64,000 nucleotides of DNA from Planctomycetota bacterium (GCA_020853575.1 JADYYP010000017.1:158670-222669), one strand, 5' to 3'; numbered from the stretch's first letter, positions 18,974-27,623 are shown. Translations and numbers: made by a program. Notes: generated by a model not told the origin, from the letters alone.

Positions 18974-20873
18974 GAGCGACTTCGTTTCGGAGGTTCGCGA
19001 GCGAGAGCTCGCGCGCCGCGGCCAACGTGGATCGGCGCTGATCGGCGCCTTGATCGTCACCATGGCGCTGCTCGGGCTGGTGTACGCCTCGGTCTCGATG
19101 TCGTCGGTCGAGGTGCTCGACGCTCGTCGCGCGGTCAACGAGGTGCGCGCGCGCCAGGTGGCCAGCGCAGGCATGGAGCGCGGGCTCAACTTCATGAGCA
19201 CGGCGGCGGAGAACGCCGGCATGCAGAATCCGATCACGATGCTGGCCGACTTGTTCGCCGGCGGGGCCACGATCACGCCCTACATCGGCGAGCCGCTGAT
19301 GAACGGAGCCCAACAGGTCGGCGCCTACACGGTGTCGATCACCCTCGTCAGCCAGACGAACTCGGAAGTCAACATCCTGGTGCGCTCGACGGGCTACTTG
19401 CCAGACGCGCCGAACGATGGCGGTCGCGTCGAGGCCTGGCACGCGATCGAGGCCACCGTGCGCTACGCGCTCGCGCCCAGCGAGGTCTTCGACTACGGGT
19501 ACTTCATCAACAACTGGGGTTGGTTCTACGGCAACACCATCGCCTGCCGCGGCAACATCCGCAGCAACGGTCAATTCGATGCCGCGGGCTACGCGCCCTA
19601 CGCCGGTGGGCAACCGATCTACGACTCGGTCTCGACCTCCGGCGGGTCGACGACGCTCACGGGCTACCACGACGACAACGGCGACGGACTGACCGACGGC
19701 AACGATGGCGGCATCTTCGCTTCGTGGGACATCATCGGAGCGCAGAACATCACCGGCGTCGGTGGGCAAAGCTCGAATCAGCACGAGTTCGAGGAGCAGA
19801 TCGAGATGCCGAACTTGAGCGACCTGACGCGCTACGAGGTCAACGCGCTCGCGGCCAACAGCTCGATCACCATCGGCGGGGTCACCTACAGCGACGCGGT
19901 CTACGGTGACGAGGCCGGCGAGAAGCAGAACCTCTACTTGGTCGGCACCGCCGCCAACCCGATCGTGCTGAACGGTCCGGTGGTGGTTCGCGGCGACGTG
20001 GTGATCTCGGGCTACGTCACCGGTCAGGGCGCGATCTACTCCGGTGGCAACGTCTACTGCCCGAATTCGATCCTCTACAAGAACGGGCCGACGACGACGC
20101 GCCCCGCGAACAACACGCAGGCCGCGACCGAGGCCTGGATCACGGCCAACGCGAGCAAGGACTTCTTGGGACTGTTCGCGCGCGAGAACGTGGTCGTCGG
20201 CGACTACACGCACACCTGGTGGCAGTACTACGTCAACAGCTGGATGAACGCCTCGATGAACAAGTCCGAGGAGGACGCAGGCGAGGACGGCATCCCCAAC
20301 ACGTACGCGGGCCGCGACGGCGTCGTCGGTACCGAGGACGACGACCTGCTCGAGGACGACGGCGTGTTCACGATCGACCACTACACCGACGCCGACGCGC
20401 TGTTGGGCTTGATCCCGCCCGGTTCGGACGTCGGTGACCCGATCCCGGGCACCGGCGAGGACATCGACGGCGACGGCGTGTACGACGACGGCGCGGTGCT
20501 CGCGGACGTGATGCTCGGGTACTCGCTGAACACCACCAACTTCGGCGGCAACATGCCGGGCGCCGGCATCGCCAGCTACAGCTCGATCGCCTCGGTGTAC
20601 GCCAACCGCTTCGACGCCGTGTTCTACACCAATCACTCGTTCTGCTGGCTGGTGCTGGGTGGCGCCGCGGCGTCGATCAACGGTGCGCTGATCAGCCGCA
20701 ACGAGAACATCGTGTACGGCACCCCGAGCTTGGACACCAACTACGACTGTCGCTTGCTGGGTGGCGCATCGAGCATGGCCGCGGACTTGCTCCCGCTGAC
20801 CCTGCGCTCGGCCGAGATCCTGCGCTGGAACTCGCTCGACGAAGACCCCAACCGCTACGTGGTCGCGCCGTGA
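18948..20873 (+). CDS. Large PilX/GspK-like pilin-associated protein with calcium-type loops
   Basis: 641 residues from the ATG at 18948, chosen because GGAGG lies 6 nt upstream; a GTG 21 bases earlier lacks this. The N-terminus (residues 22-45, RRGQRGSALIGALIVTMALL) is the PilX-type leader and membrane helix. The large ectodomain includes Asp/Asn-rich loops of calcium-binding type (DDNGDGLTDGNDGG and DIDGDGVYDDG) and a run of short strands (NGPVVVRGDVVISGYVTGQ) like a beta-solenoid. It overlaps the preceding pseudopilin gene and the following gene, so all four are co-translated. In type IV systems proteins of this kind cap the pilus tip; here the ectodomain is much larger than in ordinary minor pilins. 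Confidence 0.8.
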   Translation: MCRLATTTESDFVSEVRERELARRGQRGSALIGALIVTMALLGLVYASVSMSSVEVLDARRAVNEVRARQVASAGMERGLNFMSTAAENAGMQNPITMLADLFAGGATITPYIGEPLMNGAQQVGAYTVSITLVSQTNSEVNILVRSTGYLPDAPNDGGRVEAWHAIEATVRYALAPSEVFDYGYFINNWGWFYGNTIACRGNIRSNGQFDAAGYAPYAGGQPIYDSVSTSGGSTTLTGYHDDNGDGLTDGNDGGIFASWDIIGAQNITGVGGQSSNQHEFEEQIEMPNLSDLTRYEVNALAANSSITIGGVTYSDAVYGDEAGEKQNLYLVGTAANPIVLNGPVVVRGDVVISGYVTGQGAIYSGGNVYCPNSILYKNGPTTTRPANNTQAATEAWITANASKDFLGLFARENVVVGDYTHTWWQYYVNSWMNASMNKSEEDAGEDGIPNTYAGRDGVVGTEDDDLLEDDGVFTIDHYTDADALLGLIPPGSDVGDPIPGTGEDIDGDGVYDDGAVLADVMLGYSLNTTNFGGNMPGAGIASYSSIASVYANRFDAVFYTNHSFCWLVLGGAAASINGALISRNENIVYGTPSLDTNYDCRLLGGASSMAADLLPLTLRSAEILRWNSLDEDPNRYVVAP

Positions 20874-21505
20874 GCTTCCATTCACTTCGACGGGCGCCGC
20901 AGCGCGCACTCCTGCTCGGCGTCGGTGTGCTGGCGCTCGCGGTGGACGTACACGCACAGCAGGCCGACCCGCAGCCGAGTGAGTTCGACCGCCGGCAGAT
21001 CGAGCGCGTTCTGGCCGGGCGCAGCCGCGACACGCTGCACCCGTCCGATGACCCGCTGCTGATCGTAGGGCGCGAGCAAGGAGACAACGACCTGCGCTCG
21101 GGCACGCCGGCCTTGCAACGCAGCGATCGCCGAGTGCTGACCGAGGACGCCGAGGTGGCTCGCGCGCGCCGGTTGGCGATGTACGAAGAGGGCGCGACCT
21201 ACACTTCGCCCTTGCCGTCGGAGGAGCCCCAACCGCGCCCCGAAGGCACGCGCATGCGCCGCTTCGCTGCCCCGGAGGCGAGCGAGGAAATGGAGTTCGG
21301 CGTCGGGTTCTGGGTCGTTTGCGCCGTGCTCGGCGCGCTGGGCGTCGCCTGGGCGATCAAGTGCTTGCCCGAGGCTCAACCCCGCCGCTTGCAGCCTGCG
21401 TCGCACTCGCCCGCCGTTTCGCACGGGCACGCTGCGCAGCATGCCGCAGCGCACTCGAGTGCGGCGGCCGGGCACGGCCCGTCGCAGACTCCGCCGCAAG
21501 CGTGA
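20870..21505 (+). CDS. Secreted single-helix protein of the pseudopilin operon, unknown function
   Basis: 211 residues from a GTG overlapping the previous stop by 4 bp (GTGA). A signal peptide (RALLLGVGVLALAVDVHA) is followed by a disordered, charged region of about 110 residues and one membrane helix (GFWVVCAVLGALGVAWAIK, about 145-163). The tail is rich in His, Ala and Ser (HGHAAQHAAAHSSAAAGHG), which could bind metal. No family is recognised. Being the last gene of the pseudopilin operon, it may be an assembly or anchoring factor for the pilus-like structure. It ends 18 bp from a convergent gene. Confidence 0.65.
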   Translation: MSFHSLRRAPQRALLLGVGVLALAVDVHAQQADPQPSEFDRRQIERVLAGRSRDTLHPSDDPLLIVGREQGDNDLRSGTPALQRSDRRVLTEDAEVARARRLAMYEEGATYTSPLPSEEPQPRPEGTRMRRFAAPEASEEMEFGVGFWVVCAVLGALGVAWAIKCLPEAQPRRLQPASHSPAVSHGHAAQHAAAHSSAAAGHGPSQTPPQA

Positions 21506-21523
21506 CGAGCTGCGATCCGCGGC

Positions 21524-22288
21524 TCAGCGGCGCGGCGTTTCGAGCTGGCCGCGATCGACGATCATGATCTTCTGCCAGATGTTGCGGCTGAGTCCGTGCG
21601 CCATCGACTCGACCTCTGCTACGGCGGCCAACACGACTTCGTCCGCCAGCGACTGCGCGTGCAGCGCCGCGAGCTTGCTGATCAACGCCAGCATCTCGCT
21701 GCAGTAGTCGAGGTAGCGCACGAGCTCGAAGGGCGAGAGCACTCGCTCGGGTGACGATGGTGTGTCGGCCCTCGGCTGCGCCACGCGCTCCGGATCCTTG
21801 GTGAGCTGGTGCATGTCGACGATGTGCGCCAACGAGCGCAAGGTGTGGATCGACTTCAGCGCGCGCTTGCGCTTGATGCGTGTCTCGAGCGTGACCAGGA
21901 ACGCGATGAACAGGCCGAAGAAGATCAGCTCGTTGATCACGGCCTCGAGCCCCTGGACCAAGTCCGAGACGCTCTCGAACAGCGTGGCCTGGGGCGCGAG
22001 CGCCGCGATCGACGACGCGATCAACCCCAGCGCCGCGGCGATCACCAGCATGGCCGGCACCCGCACCCAGTAGATCGGACGACCCAGGTCGGCGATTTCG
22101 CGCGCCGTCGCGCACGCGACGCTCTCGAGCTCCACGGCGACACGTCCGAGATTGGCCTCGGGGAAGCGCTCGCGCACGCGTTGGCGCAGGCGCTCCGCGG
22201 TCCGGGCGATCTGCTCCGCGTCCAGCTTGCGCAGACTGCTCGACGCAGGTTTCTCGAGCGCGGGGTCGCGGGGCAGGTCGTCGTTCAT
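21524..22288 (-). CDS. Integral membrane protein, conserved, unknown function
   Basis: 254 residues. An N-terminal helical region (EQIARTAERLRQRVRERFPEANLGRVAVELE) precedes two hydrophobic segments (VPAMLVIAAALGLIASSIAAL and INELIFFGLFIAFLVTLETR) separated by a short amphipathic loop (SVSDLVQGLEAVI). The C-terminal half is helical with the segment IHTLRSLAHIVDMHQLTKDP and ends with SMAHGLSRNIWQKIMIVDR. No catalytic motif. It lies 85 bp downstream of the sigma/regulator/membrane-protein operon and may belong to it. Confidence 0.75.
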   Translation of the reverse strand: MNDDLPRDPALEKPASSSLRKLDAEQIARTAERLRQRVRERFPEANLGRVAVELESVACATAREIADLGRPIYWVRVPAMLVIAAALGLIASSIAALAPQATLFESVSDLVQGLEAVINELIFFGLFIAFLVTLETRIKRKRALKSIHTLRSLAHIVDMHQLTKDPERVAQPRADTPSSPERVLSPFELVRYLDYCSEMLALISKLAALHAQSLADEVVLAAVAEVESMAHGLSRNIWQKIMIVDRGQLETPRR

Positions 22289-22373
22289 GCGAGCGTCGCG
22301 CGGCTGTACCAGGCTTCGCGCGGACCTTCAAGCTTGCGCAGCCGCGAGCGGGCCCGGAGTCGGCCGCTGCGAC

Positions 22374-23900
22374 TCACTGCGACACACTCGGCGGCAGCGA
22401 GTACTCGAGCTCTTGGTCGAAGGCCACCGCGGCTTCGCGCACCAGGCGCAGTGTCGAACCACTGCTCTCGATGCGCACGTCCGTGGCGTCCCCGGCCCAG
22501 GCACCGAGCGTCCGTGGATAGGTTCCGGTCGCCAGGCGCTCGCGCGTCGCGGCCAGCGCAACTCGCGCCAGCGAAACACGCGCATCGCTCGCATGCACGA
22601 AGACGATGCGACCGACCGTGCGCGGGACCGCCAGGGTCGCGAGCAGGCCGCGCGAGCGCACCAGCTCGTCGCGTCGGCCGGCGCGTTCCTCGCGCGCAGC
22701 GGCCAGCAGCTCGGCCAGCGGCCGCCGGGAGAGCTCGGCGAGCTCGTGCAGCGCCTCGCGGTAGCCGTGCACGTCGGTGCTCAGGCTGAATGCCGAGTAG
22801 AGCGTCAGCGCGGTCCAGCCGAGCGGGGACGACCCGTCGAACACCTCGACCGCCGCGTCCGAGTCCGCCAGCGACGCGAGCATCGTGATGCCCCAGGCCT
22901 CTTCCATCCGCAGCGCGTCGGGTACAAGTGGAGCGAAGTCGTGGCCCAGCGCGAGCGCGAGATCGTCGAGCTCGCGGACGGTGACGTGCTCGTCCGCGAG
23001 CACATGCCCGAGCGTCTGCAGGCTCACCTCGCGCAGTTGGGTCGCCCCCAACAGCGTGATCAGCGAGGGTGTGCGCGAGAGCTGTTGCGCCACGCGGAGC
23101 GCGGCGGCGACGTCCGCGACCGCGAGCTCGCAGCGGCCGTCGGCGAGGTGCACACGGGCTTCGGCGCACAAGGCTTGGGTGAGATTCACCATGCCCAGGA
23201 CCGGCGGGACGGAGCCCAGCTGATCGTCCGTGGCGCCGAAGCGGCACTCCGGCAGCAGGCTCGCCGCTCGCACTTCGGCGAGCTCCGTGGAGCAGCGCGC
23301 GAGTCGCGCGCGCAGCCCTGGCGCCGCGGTGTCGAGTCGCTCGCGGTTCGCGAGTGCGCCGCCGAACTCGCCGAAGTCGAACTGCTCGGCACCCTCATCC
23401 CAGTGCTTGGCGATGCGCTCGTAGATCGGCGCCGCGTTGCTCGCGTCCGTCGTGGGCCGGGCGGTGAGCGCGAACGCGGTGCGACCTGCCTCGACTTGCA
23501 GATGCAACAGCTCGTTGCGCGCTTCCGCGGCACCGATGCGCAGCAACGTCACCTCGAATCCCGCTGCGACGACGGCCGTGGTCACGAAGCGTTGCACGCT
23601 CCAACCGAGGACATCCGCGCCGCGTTGGGCGCGCTGCAGCAAAGTCATCGCACCGGCGATGTGCGCGACGAAGGCGCTCACCGCGAACGCCCAGGGCACG
23701 TTGAGATGCGGAGTCGCGGTCCGCGCGTACAGCGCCGAGCCGGCGAGATAGGCGTTGAACAAGAGACACGGGATGATCCCGAGGAAAGCTGCGAGCGTCG
23801 CACGCCGCGAGCGGTTCCCGCGGGCGTGGGGCGCGAGTCCGGCGCCAGCGAGGGCCAGCGAGAACGACGTGTGCGCGATCCACAGCAGGGTGAGTTGCAT
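22374..23900 (-). CDS. Polytopic membrane protein with large C-terminal domain, unknown function
   Basis: 508 residues from the ATG at 23900. Four hydrophobic helices occupy roughly residues 1-120 (MQLTLLWIAHTSFSLAL, LAAFLGIIPCLLFNAYLAG, VPWAFAVSAFVAHIAGAM, FVTTAVVAAGFEVTLL); the remaining 390 residues are soluble, helical and unassigned, ending in beta strands (YPRTLGAWAGDATDVRIE). It starts 1 bp after the stop of a small membrane protein and is third in an operon with an ECF sigma factor, so it is probably the target or sensor of that regulatory unit. Confidence 0.7.
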   Translation of the reverse strand: MQLTLLWIAHTSFSLALAGAGLAPHARGNRSRRATLAAFLGIIPCLLFNAYLAGSALYARTATPHLNVPWAFAVSAFVAHIAGAMTLLQRAQRGADVLGWSVQRFVTTAVVAAGFEVTLLRIGAAEARNELLHLQVEAGRTAFALTARPTTDASNAAPIYERIAKHWDEGAEQFDFGEFGGALANRERLDTAAPGLRARLARCSTELAEVRAASLLPECRFGATDDQLGSVPPVLGMVNLTQALCAEARVHLADGRCELAVADVAAALRVAQQLSRTPSLITLLGATQLREVSLQTLGHVLADEHVTVRELDDLALALGHDFAPLVPDALRMEEAWGITMLASLADSDAAVEVFDGSSPLGWTALTLYSAFSLSTDVHGYREALHELAELSRRPLAELLAAAREERAGRRDELVRSRGLLATLAVPRTVGRIVFVHASDARVSLARVALAATRERLATGTYPRTLGAWAGDATDVRIESSGSTLRLVREAAVAFDQELEYSLPPSVSQ

Positions 23901-23901
23901 C

Positions 23902-24300
23902 TCAGGAGCCTCGTGCGGTCCAAGGGGTCGTGCTCTGCACACCCAAGGCGGGAGCGAGCGGGGTGAGCAGGGCGCGAGCCGCGAGCACGCGTCGTCGCGC
24001 CAGTTGGCGCGGGTCGATGTCGAGCTCCGCGGCGAGTCGCGCCTCGGCGCGCGTCGGCTCCAACTCGCCCGCGGAAACCGACGCACGCGCGGGGGCGGCC
24101 TCGAAGGCAGCGTTCAGCGCGAGGAAGGCCAGAGCTGCGATTGCCGCCGACCACCACTGCGCGCGGCGCTCGCGCGCGCTCTCGGCGTTCAGCGAGCTCG
24201 AGATGCGCAGCCGCAGCTCGCGGCTCGGGGTGGCGCGCGGGCGTGCGGCGAGGGCGCGCTCGAGGCGCGCGAATTCGGACTCGTCCAGGGGCGTGCTCAC
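23902..24300 (-). CDS. Single-pass protein, probable anti-sigma factor
   Basis: 132 residues. The cytoplasmic N-terminus (ESEFARLERALAARPRATPS) is followed by one membrane helix (WWSAAIAALAFLALNAAFEA) and a helical C-terminus. The zinc-binding H-x3-C-x2-C motif of ZAS anti-sigma factors is absent. The call rests on position: it overlaps the ECF sigma gene by 4 bp and has the usual size and topology of an anti-sigma factor. It could equally be a membrane partner of the large protein encoded next. Confidence 0.6.
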   Translation of the reverse strand: MSTPLDESEFARLERALAARPRATPSRELRLRISSSLNAESARERRAQWWSAAIAALAFLALNAAFEAAPARASVSAGELEPTRAEARLAAELDIDPRQLARRRVLAARALLTPLAPALGVQSTTPWTARGS

Positions 24301-24818
24301 GGGCTTCCTCCGAGGCGTTCACGCAGCCGTTCGAGCGCGCGGCGGTAGCGACTGGCAGCGGTGTCCGCCGGAATGGCGAGCAGCGCGGCAATTTCGGCGA
24401 AGGTCAGCTCGCCGTCGATCTTGAGCGCGACGACCTCGCGTTGTTCGTGGGACAGCGTGGCGAGGGCGCGCTCGAGCTCGGAGTCGGGCTCGGCGGTCTC
24501 GTCGTGCCCCGCGCATGGCGCGCGGTGCTCGTCGAGTGCCTCGAGATGCGCGCGGCGAGCGCGCATCAGGCCCGCGACGCGGTGCAGCACACGAAACGCG
24601 TAGGCCCGCGGCCGCTCGGCTCTGGCGAACGAATCGCGGGCACGGAAGAGATTCAGGAAGGTCTGCTGCACGGCGTCCTCGGCGTTCACCCGCGAGTTCG
24701 TCAGCGCTCGTGCGGTGCTGAGCAGCGCCGCGGCGTTGGCATCGACGAAGTCCTCCCACGCGTCGGGCAGGCCAGCGAGCAGGCGCGCCCGAAAGCTCGA
24801 GTCGTGGGGGTGGGACAT
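24297..24818 (-). CDS. ECF RNA polymerase sigma factor
   Basis: 173 residues. Sigma region 2 is visible in AEDAVQQTFLNLFRARDSF followed by RPRAYAFRVLHRVAG, and region 4 in LATLSHEQREVVALKIDG, then LTFAEIAALLAIPADTAASR, a classic helix-turn-helix for the -35 element. It is a sigma-70 family member of the ECF type that needs only regions 2 and 4. It leads an operon with a single-pass protein (overlap 4 bp) and a polytopic protein, an arrangement that usually means sequestration at the membrane until a signal arrives. Target promoters cannot be named from the sequence. Confidence 0.9.
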   Translation of the reverse strand: MSHPHDSSFRARLLAGLPDAWEDFVDANAAALLSTARALTNSRVNAEDAVQQTFLNLFRARDSFARAERPRAYAFRVLHRVAGLMRARRAHLEALDEHRAPCAGHDETAEPDSELERALATLSHEQREVVALKIDGELTFAEIAALLAIPADTAASRYRRALERLRERLGGSP

Positions 24819-24915
24819 CGCGGGTCACGCGCTACGAGCGCGCCTGCCAGCCGCAGTGTCCAACATTCCGGGGTTTTCTCGCCACGGTCGCGCTTCGACG
24901 GGGCGGCGCGTGGGG

Positions 24916-25926
24916 CTAGCGAGTCGCGCGCGCGCGGCGGTAGAGCGTCGGAGACATGCCCGCCCAACGCTTGAACGCGGTGCAGAACGCGGCCTCGCTG
25001 GAGTAGCCCACGGCACGCGCGAGTTGGCCGGAGGCCAGGCGCTTTTCGAGCAACAGCGCCGCGGCGCGCTGCATGCGGCAGTCGAACAGGTAGGCGCCGG
25101 GCGCGCGCCCGATCTCGCGCGTGAAACGCTCCGCGAAGACCGAGCGCGACATCCCGGCCTCGTGCGCCAGCGCGCGCAAGGTCCACTTCTGTTCCGGATT
25201 GGCGTGCATCGCGAGCAACGCCGGGCCGAGCTCGGGCGCGAGCAGTGCTCGCAGCCAGCCGCTCGAGCGCGCATCGCTGGCCGTGACGTGCAGGCGCACC
25301 GTCCCGATCACTGCCGCTCGAACGAGGCTCTCGAGCATCGCCCGCGCGCCCAGCTCGCGATCCTCGGCCGCTGCCGCGACGGCCGCGGGCCAACCGGCGC
25401 GCCACGAGTCGCAGCGCGCGTCACCCGCGCGCGCCAGCACGACCGCGGGCAGAGCGGAGAACAGCGGGTGCAATGCGCGCGGGTGCAACTCCAAGCCAGC
25501 GGAGAACACGCGCACGAGCTCGCTCGCGCCGTTTCGCGCGTCCGTCGAGCGGGCGTCCGTCGAGCGGGCGGGAAGGTCCTCCGATGTCGCCCAAGACGCT
25601 CCGCGCTCGTGCGCGAGATGGTGGGGAGCCGCGGCGGACACGAGCGCGACGTCGCCCGCTTCGAGCCAGTGCCCGGCGCCCGGGTCGCCGTCGAGCTCGA
25701 GCCAGGCACGCCCCTCGAGCAGCGCGTACAGCGCCGGTGCGCCATGTCCGCCAGCCAGTTTCCCCGGAGATGGCAAGGTCGACAGGCGAACGTCCGAGCA
25801 ATCGGCGCGCAGCTCGCGCAGCATCCGACTGAGCGGATCGACGCCGGAGTCGTCCGGGCGCGGGAGGTCGGTCTCGAGCTGCGTCGGTTGGACTTCGGTC
25901 GGCGGCGCGGTCGATCTTTCGTCCAT
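24916..25926 (-). CDS. AraC-family transcriptional regulator (cupin type)
   Basis: 336 residues from the ATG at 25926; a TTG 18 bases earlier is possible. The N-terminal half has a cupin-like segment (PALYALLEGRAWLELDGD, then WLEAGDVALVSAAAPHHL) of the AraC cupin_6 class. The C-terminal 100 residues hold the two helix-turn-helix motifs: LRALAHEAGMSRSVFAERFT and LARAVGYSSEAAFCTAFKR, ending with GMSPTLYRR. It probably responds to a small molecule. A 15-bp tandem duplication within the gene (25539-25568) gives STDAR twice. It is divergent from the small HTH gene, with 82 bp between the start codons. Confidence 0.93.
   Translation of the reverse strand: MDERSTAPPTEVQPTQLETDLPRPDDSGVDPLSRMLRELRADCSDVRLSTLPSPGKLAGGHGAPALYALLEGRAWLELDGDPGAGHWLEAGDVALVSAAAPHHLAHERGASWATSEDLPARSTDARSTDARNGASELVRVFSAGLELHPRALHPLFSALPAVVLARAGDARCDSWRAGWPAAVAAAAEDRELGARAMLESLVRAAVIGTVRLHVTASDARSSGWLRALLAPELGPALLAMHANPEQKWTLRALAHEAGMSRSVFAERFTREIGRAPGAYLFDCRMQRAAALLLEKRLASGQLARAVGYSSEAAFCTAFKRWAGMSPTLYRRARATR
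25539..25568. repeat. 15-bp in-frame tandem duplication in the AraC gene
   Basis: Two identical copies of CGTCCGTCGAGCGGG at 25539-25553 and 25554-25568. The repeat adds five residues to the linker between the cupin and DNA-binding halves. Confidence 0.9.
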
Positions 25927-25996
25927 GGGGATGGCGCCCTGCAACCCAGTCCGCGCGCGCGAGTTTCGAGGCTCGCGCGGATCCCATGCGACGCGC

Positions 25997-26002
25997 TACC
26001 CT
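25997..26002 (+). promoter_or_regulatory. Candidate -10 element (GC-TACCCT)
   Basis: TACCCT preceded by GC, 6 nt before the ATG at 26009; spacing implies a leaderless transcript. Confidence 0.4.
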
Positions 26003-26008
26003 TTCTCC

Positions 26009-26281
26009 ATGGAGTCATCTCAGGAGCGAAATCTCGGGCCGCAGCCGCTGCTCCTGTTGCTCGAACGCCATCAACTCCGCGCCAACGACTTGGTCGAGGC
26101 CTCGCAAGCGCAGCTGACACACAAGATGGTGGCGCGCGCGGTGAAGGGCCGGCGCTTGACGCGCAACGTGATGGGCAAGCTGGTCGACGCGCTCAATCGC
26201 GCCGCGCACACCGAGTATCGCGAAGCGGACCTGTTCAACTACGATCCGCTGACGAGCATCCCGCGCGCGCCGCGGGCGTGA
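26009..26281 (+). CDS. Small helix-turn-helix protein
   Basis: 90 residues. The segment LLLLLERHQLRANDLVEAS, then QLTHKMVARAVKGRRLTRNV and MGKLVDALNRA has the size and pattern of an XRE-like helix-turn-helix: two short helices, a turn and a basic recognition helix. The string LTHKMV-x-x-A-x-KGRRLT is conserved in small uncharacterised proteins of several phyla, as far as I recall. It ends with EADLFNYDP. It is divergent from the AraC regulator, so one of them could control both. No ribosome-binding site is seen, in keeping with the TACCCT only 6 nt upstream. Confidence 0.75.
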   Translation: MESSQERNLGPQPLLLLLERHQLRANDLVEASQAQLTHKMVARAVKGRRLTRNVMGKLVDALNRAAHTEYREADLFNYDPLTSIPRAPRA

Positions 26282-26402
26282 GCGCGCGCGCCGACCGCTC
26301 ACCGCGCTGCTCGCGCTCGGCGAGCACGAAAGCCAAGGCGGCGAGCGTCAGCGCCAGCCCGTAGATCAGCCCTGCTGCGAACAGTCGTTGGTGGCGGTTC
26401 AC
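26235..26402 (-). CDS. Tentative 55-residue single-helix membrane protein
   Basis: From a GTG at 26402 with AGGAC about 10 nt upstream. The product MNRHQRLFAAGLIYGLALTL continues into a clear membrane helix (about residues 7-28), then a basic, Arg/Ala-rich tail. The last 47 bp overlap the end of the small HTH gene on the other strand. The membrane helix and plausible start support it; the tail looks like shadow coding, so the gene may be shorter or absent. Confidence 0.35.
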   Translation of the reverse strand: MNRHQRLFAAGLIYGLALTLAALAFVLAEREQRGERSARALTPAARAGCSSADRS

Positions 26403-26558
26403 GTGCGATGTCCTGGTGGGATGCGCATCAGACGCTTCCGTGCGCTTTCCTTCCCGCCGACGGCCGACTTTGGCGCGAGCGGTGCGTCGGACGGCGCGGA
26501 CGACGGGCGCGTGGGCGCCGGTGGTCGCGCTCAGCGACATGCGCTCGGCGACATGCGC

Positions 26559-27623
26559 TCAGCGCGCGCTGGCCGCGCGCGCGAGCGTCGCGTGGCACAG
26601 CTTGAGCGTCAGCACCGCGTACGAGGTCGCGAGCACGGGCTCGGCCTCCCACCACTGTGCATCGCGGTTGGCCCAGGTGCCGTCGGGGCGCTGGGCTGCG
26701 AGGATGCGCGTCGCGAGCTCGCGCGGCCAATCGTGCTCCACGCCGTCGGCCGTCACCAGTTTCGGCTCGCCCATCGCGCTCAGGGCCTTGGCGACGACGA
26801 AGTAGTAGTAGTACAGACCTTGGGTGCCGGCGCCGAAGCCCTCCGCGCCGTAGCGCTTGGTCAAATCCGGATTGCGATCCGGCGTGTAGTACTTCTCGAG
26901 CGCTGCGCGCGCGCGGCGTGCGAGCTGCTGCTCGGGTGAGAGCTCGAAATACACGAAAGGCAGGAGGTCGTCGTACGAAAACGCGTCCTCCGCGGAGGCG
27001 CGCGATTGCGGGATGGCGATGCGCACGCGCGCTGGGTTGCGCAGCGTCTCGACGTCGCAGCGTGCGAGGAACTCCAGCGCGCGCCGGCGCGCGGGGTCGC
27101 TCGTCGAGGGCAACAGCTGGCGCGCGGTCTCGGCCGCGTGCGCCGCCTGCTCGGTACCCGGCGCCTGGGCGTCGACCACGGACTCCGGCGCGCCGCGGCG
27201 GTAGGTGAAGAGCTCGACGGCTCCCAGCGCGCGCGCGAGCTCGGGCCAGTCGCCGCGCGGTCCCAACGTGCGCAGCGCGCGCGCGCTGATGCCGCTGGTG
27301 TAGACCGCCAGCCCGCGCTCCGGATCGTAGATGCCGCCATTCTCGCGCACGTGTCGGAGCAGGAACTTCGCGGCGCGCTCGACGCGCTCGGCCTCGATGC
27401 CGCGGGCCGGCGACTCGTTGAGACTCCACAGCGCCATGGCCGTCAGCGCGACGCGGCACAGATCGCGGTTGCCCGTCGGGGCGAAAGAACCGTCCTCGCG
27501 CTGTGTCTCGACCAGCGCGACCGAGGCGCGCCGGATGGCACGCTCGATCTGCGGCAGCGGGTTGTCTTGCGGCGCCCCTTGCGGAGTGCAGGCGAGGATC
27601 AGCGAGATCAGGGCGGAGATCAC
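26559..27623 (-). CDS. Secreted alpha/alpha-toroid (squalene cyclase/prenyltransferase-like) protein
   Basis: 354 residues from a GTG at 27623 with GGAGG about 6 nt upstream; it overlaps the previous stop by 4 bp (GTGA). The short hydrophobic N-terminus (MISALISLILACTPQG) looks like a lipoprotein signal. The body has repeated helix pairs with the turn motif Q-x2-DGS/TW: ALVETQREDGSFAPTGNRDL near the start and LAAQRPDGTWANRDAQWW near the end, as in squalene-hopene cyclase and protein prenyltransferase toroids. Cyclase DxDD motifs are not seen, so catalysis of terpene cyclisation is unlikely. It is co-transcribed with a YdjY-domain lipoprotein. Confidence 0.75.
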   Translation of the reverse strand: MISALISLILACTPQGAPQDNPLPQIERAIRRASVALVETQREDGSFAPTGNRDLCRVALTAMALWSLNESPARGIEAERVERAAKFLLRHVRENGGIYDPERGLAVYTSGISARALRTLGPRGDWPELARALGAVELFTYRRGAPESVVDAQAPGTEQAAHAAETARQLLPSTSDPARRRALEFLARCDVETLRNPARVRIAIPQSRASAEDAFSYDDLLPFVYFELSPEQQLARRARAALEKYYTPDRNPDLTKRYGAEGFGAGTQGLYYYYFVVAKALSAMGEPKLVTADGVEHDWPRELATRILAAQRPDGTWANRDAQWWEAEPVLATSYAVLTLKLCHATLARAASAR

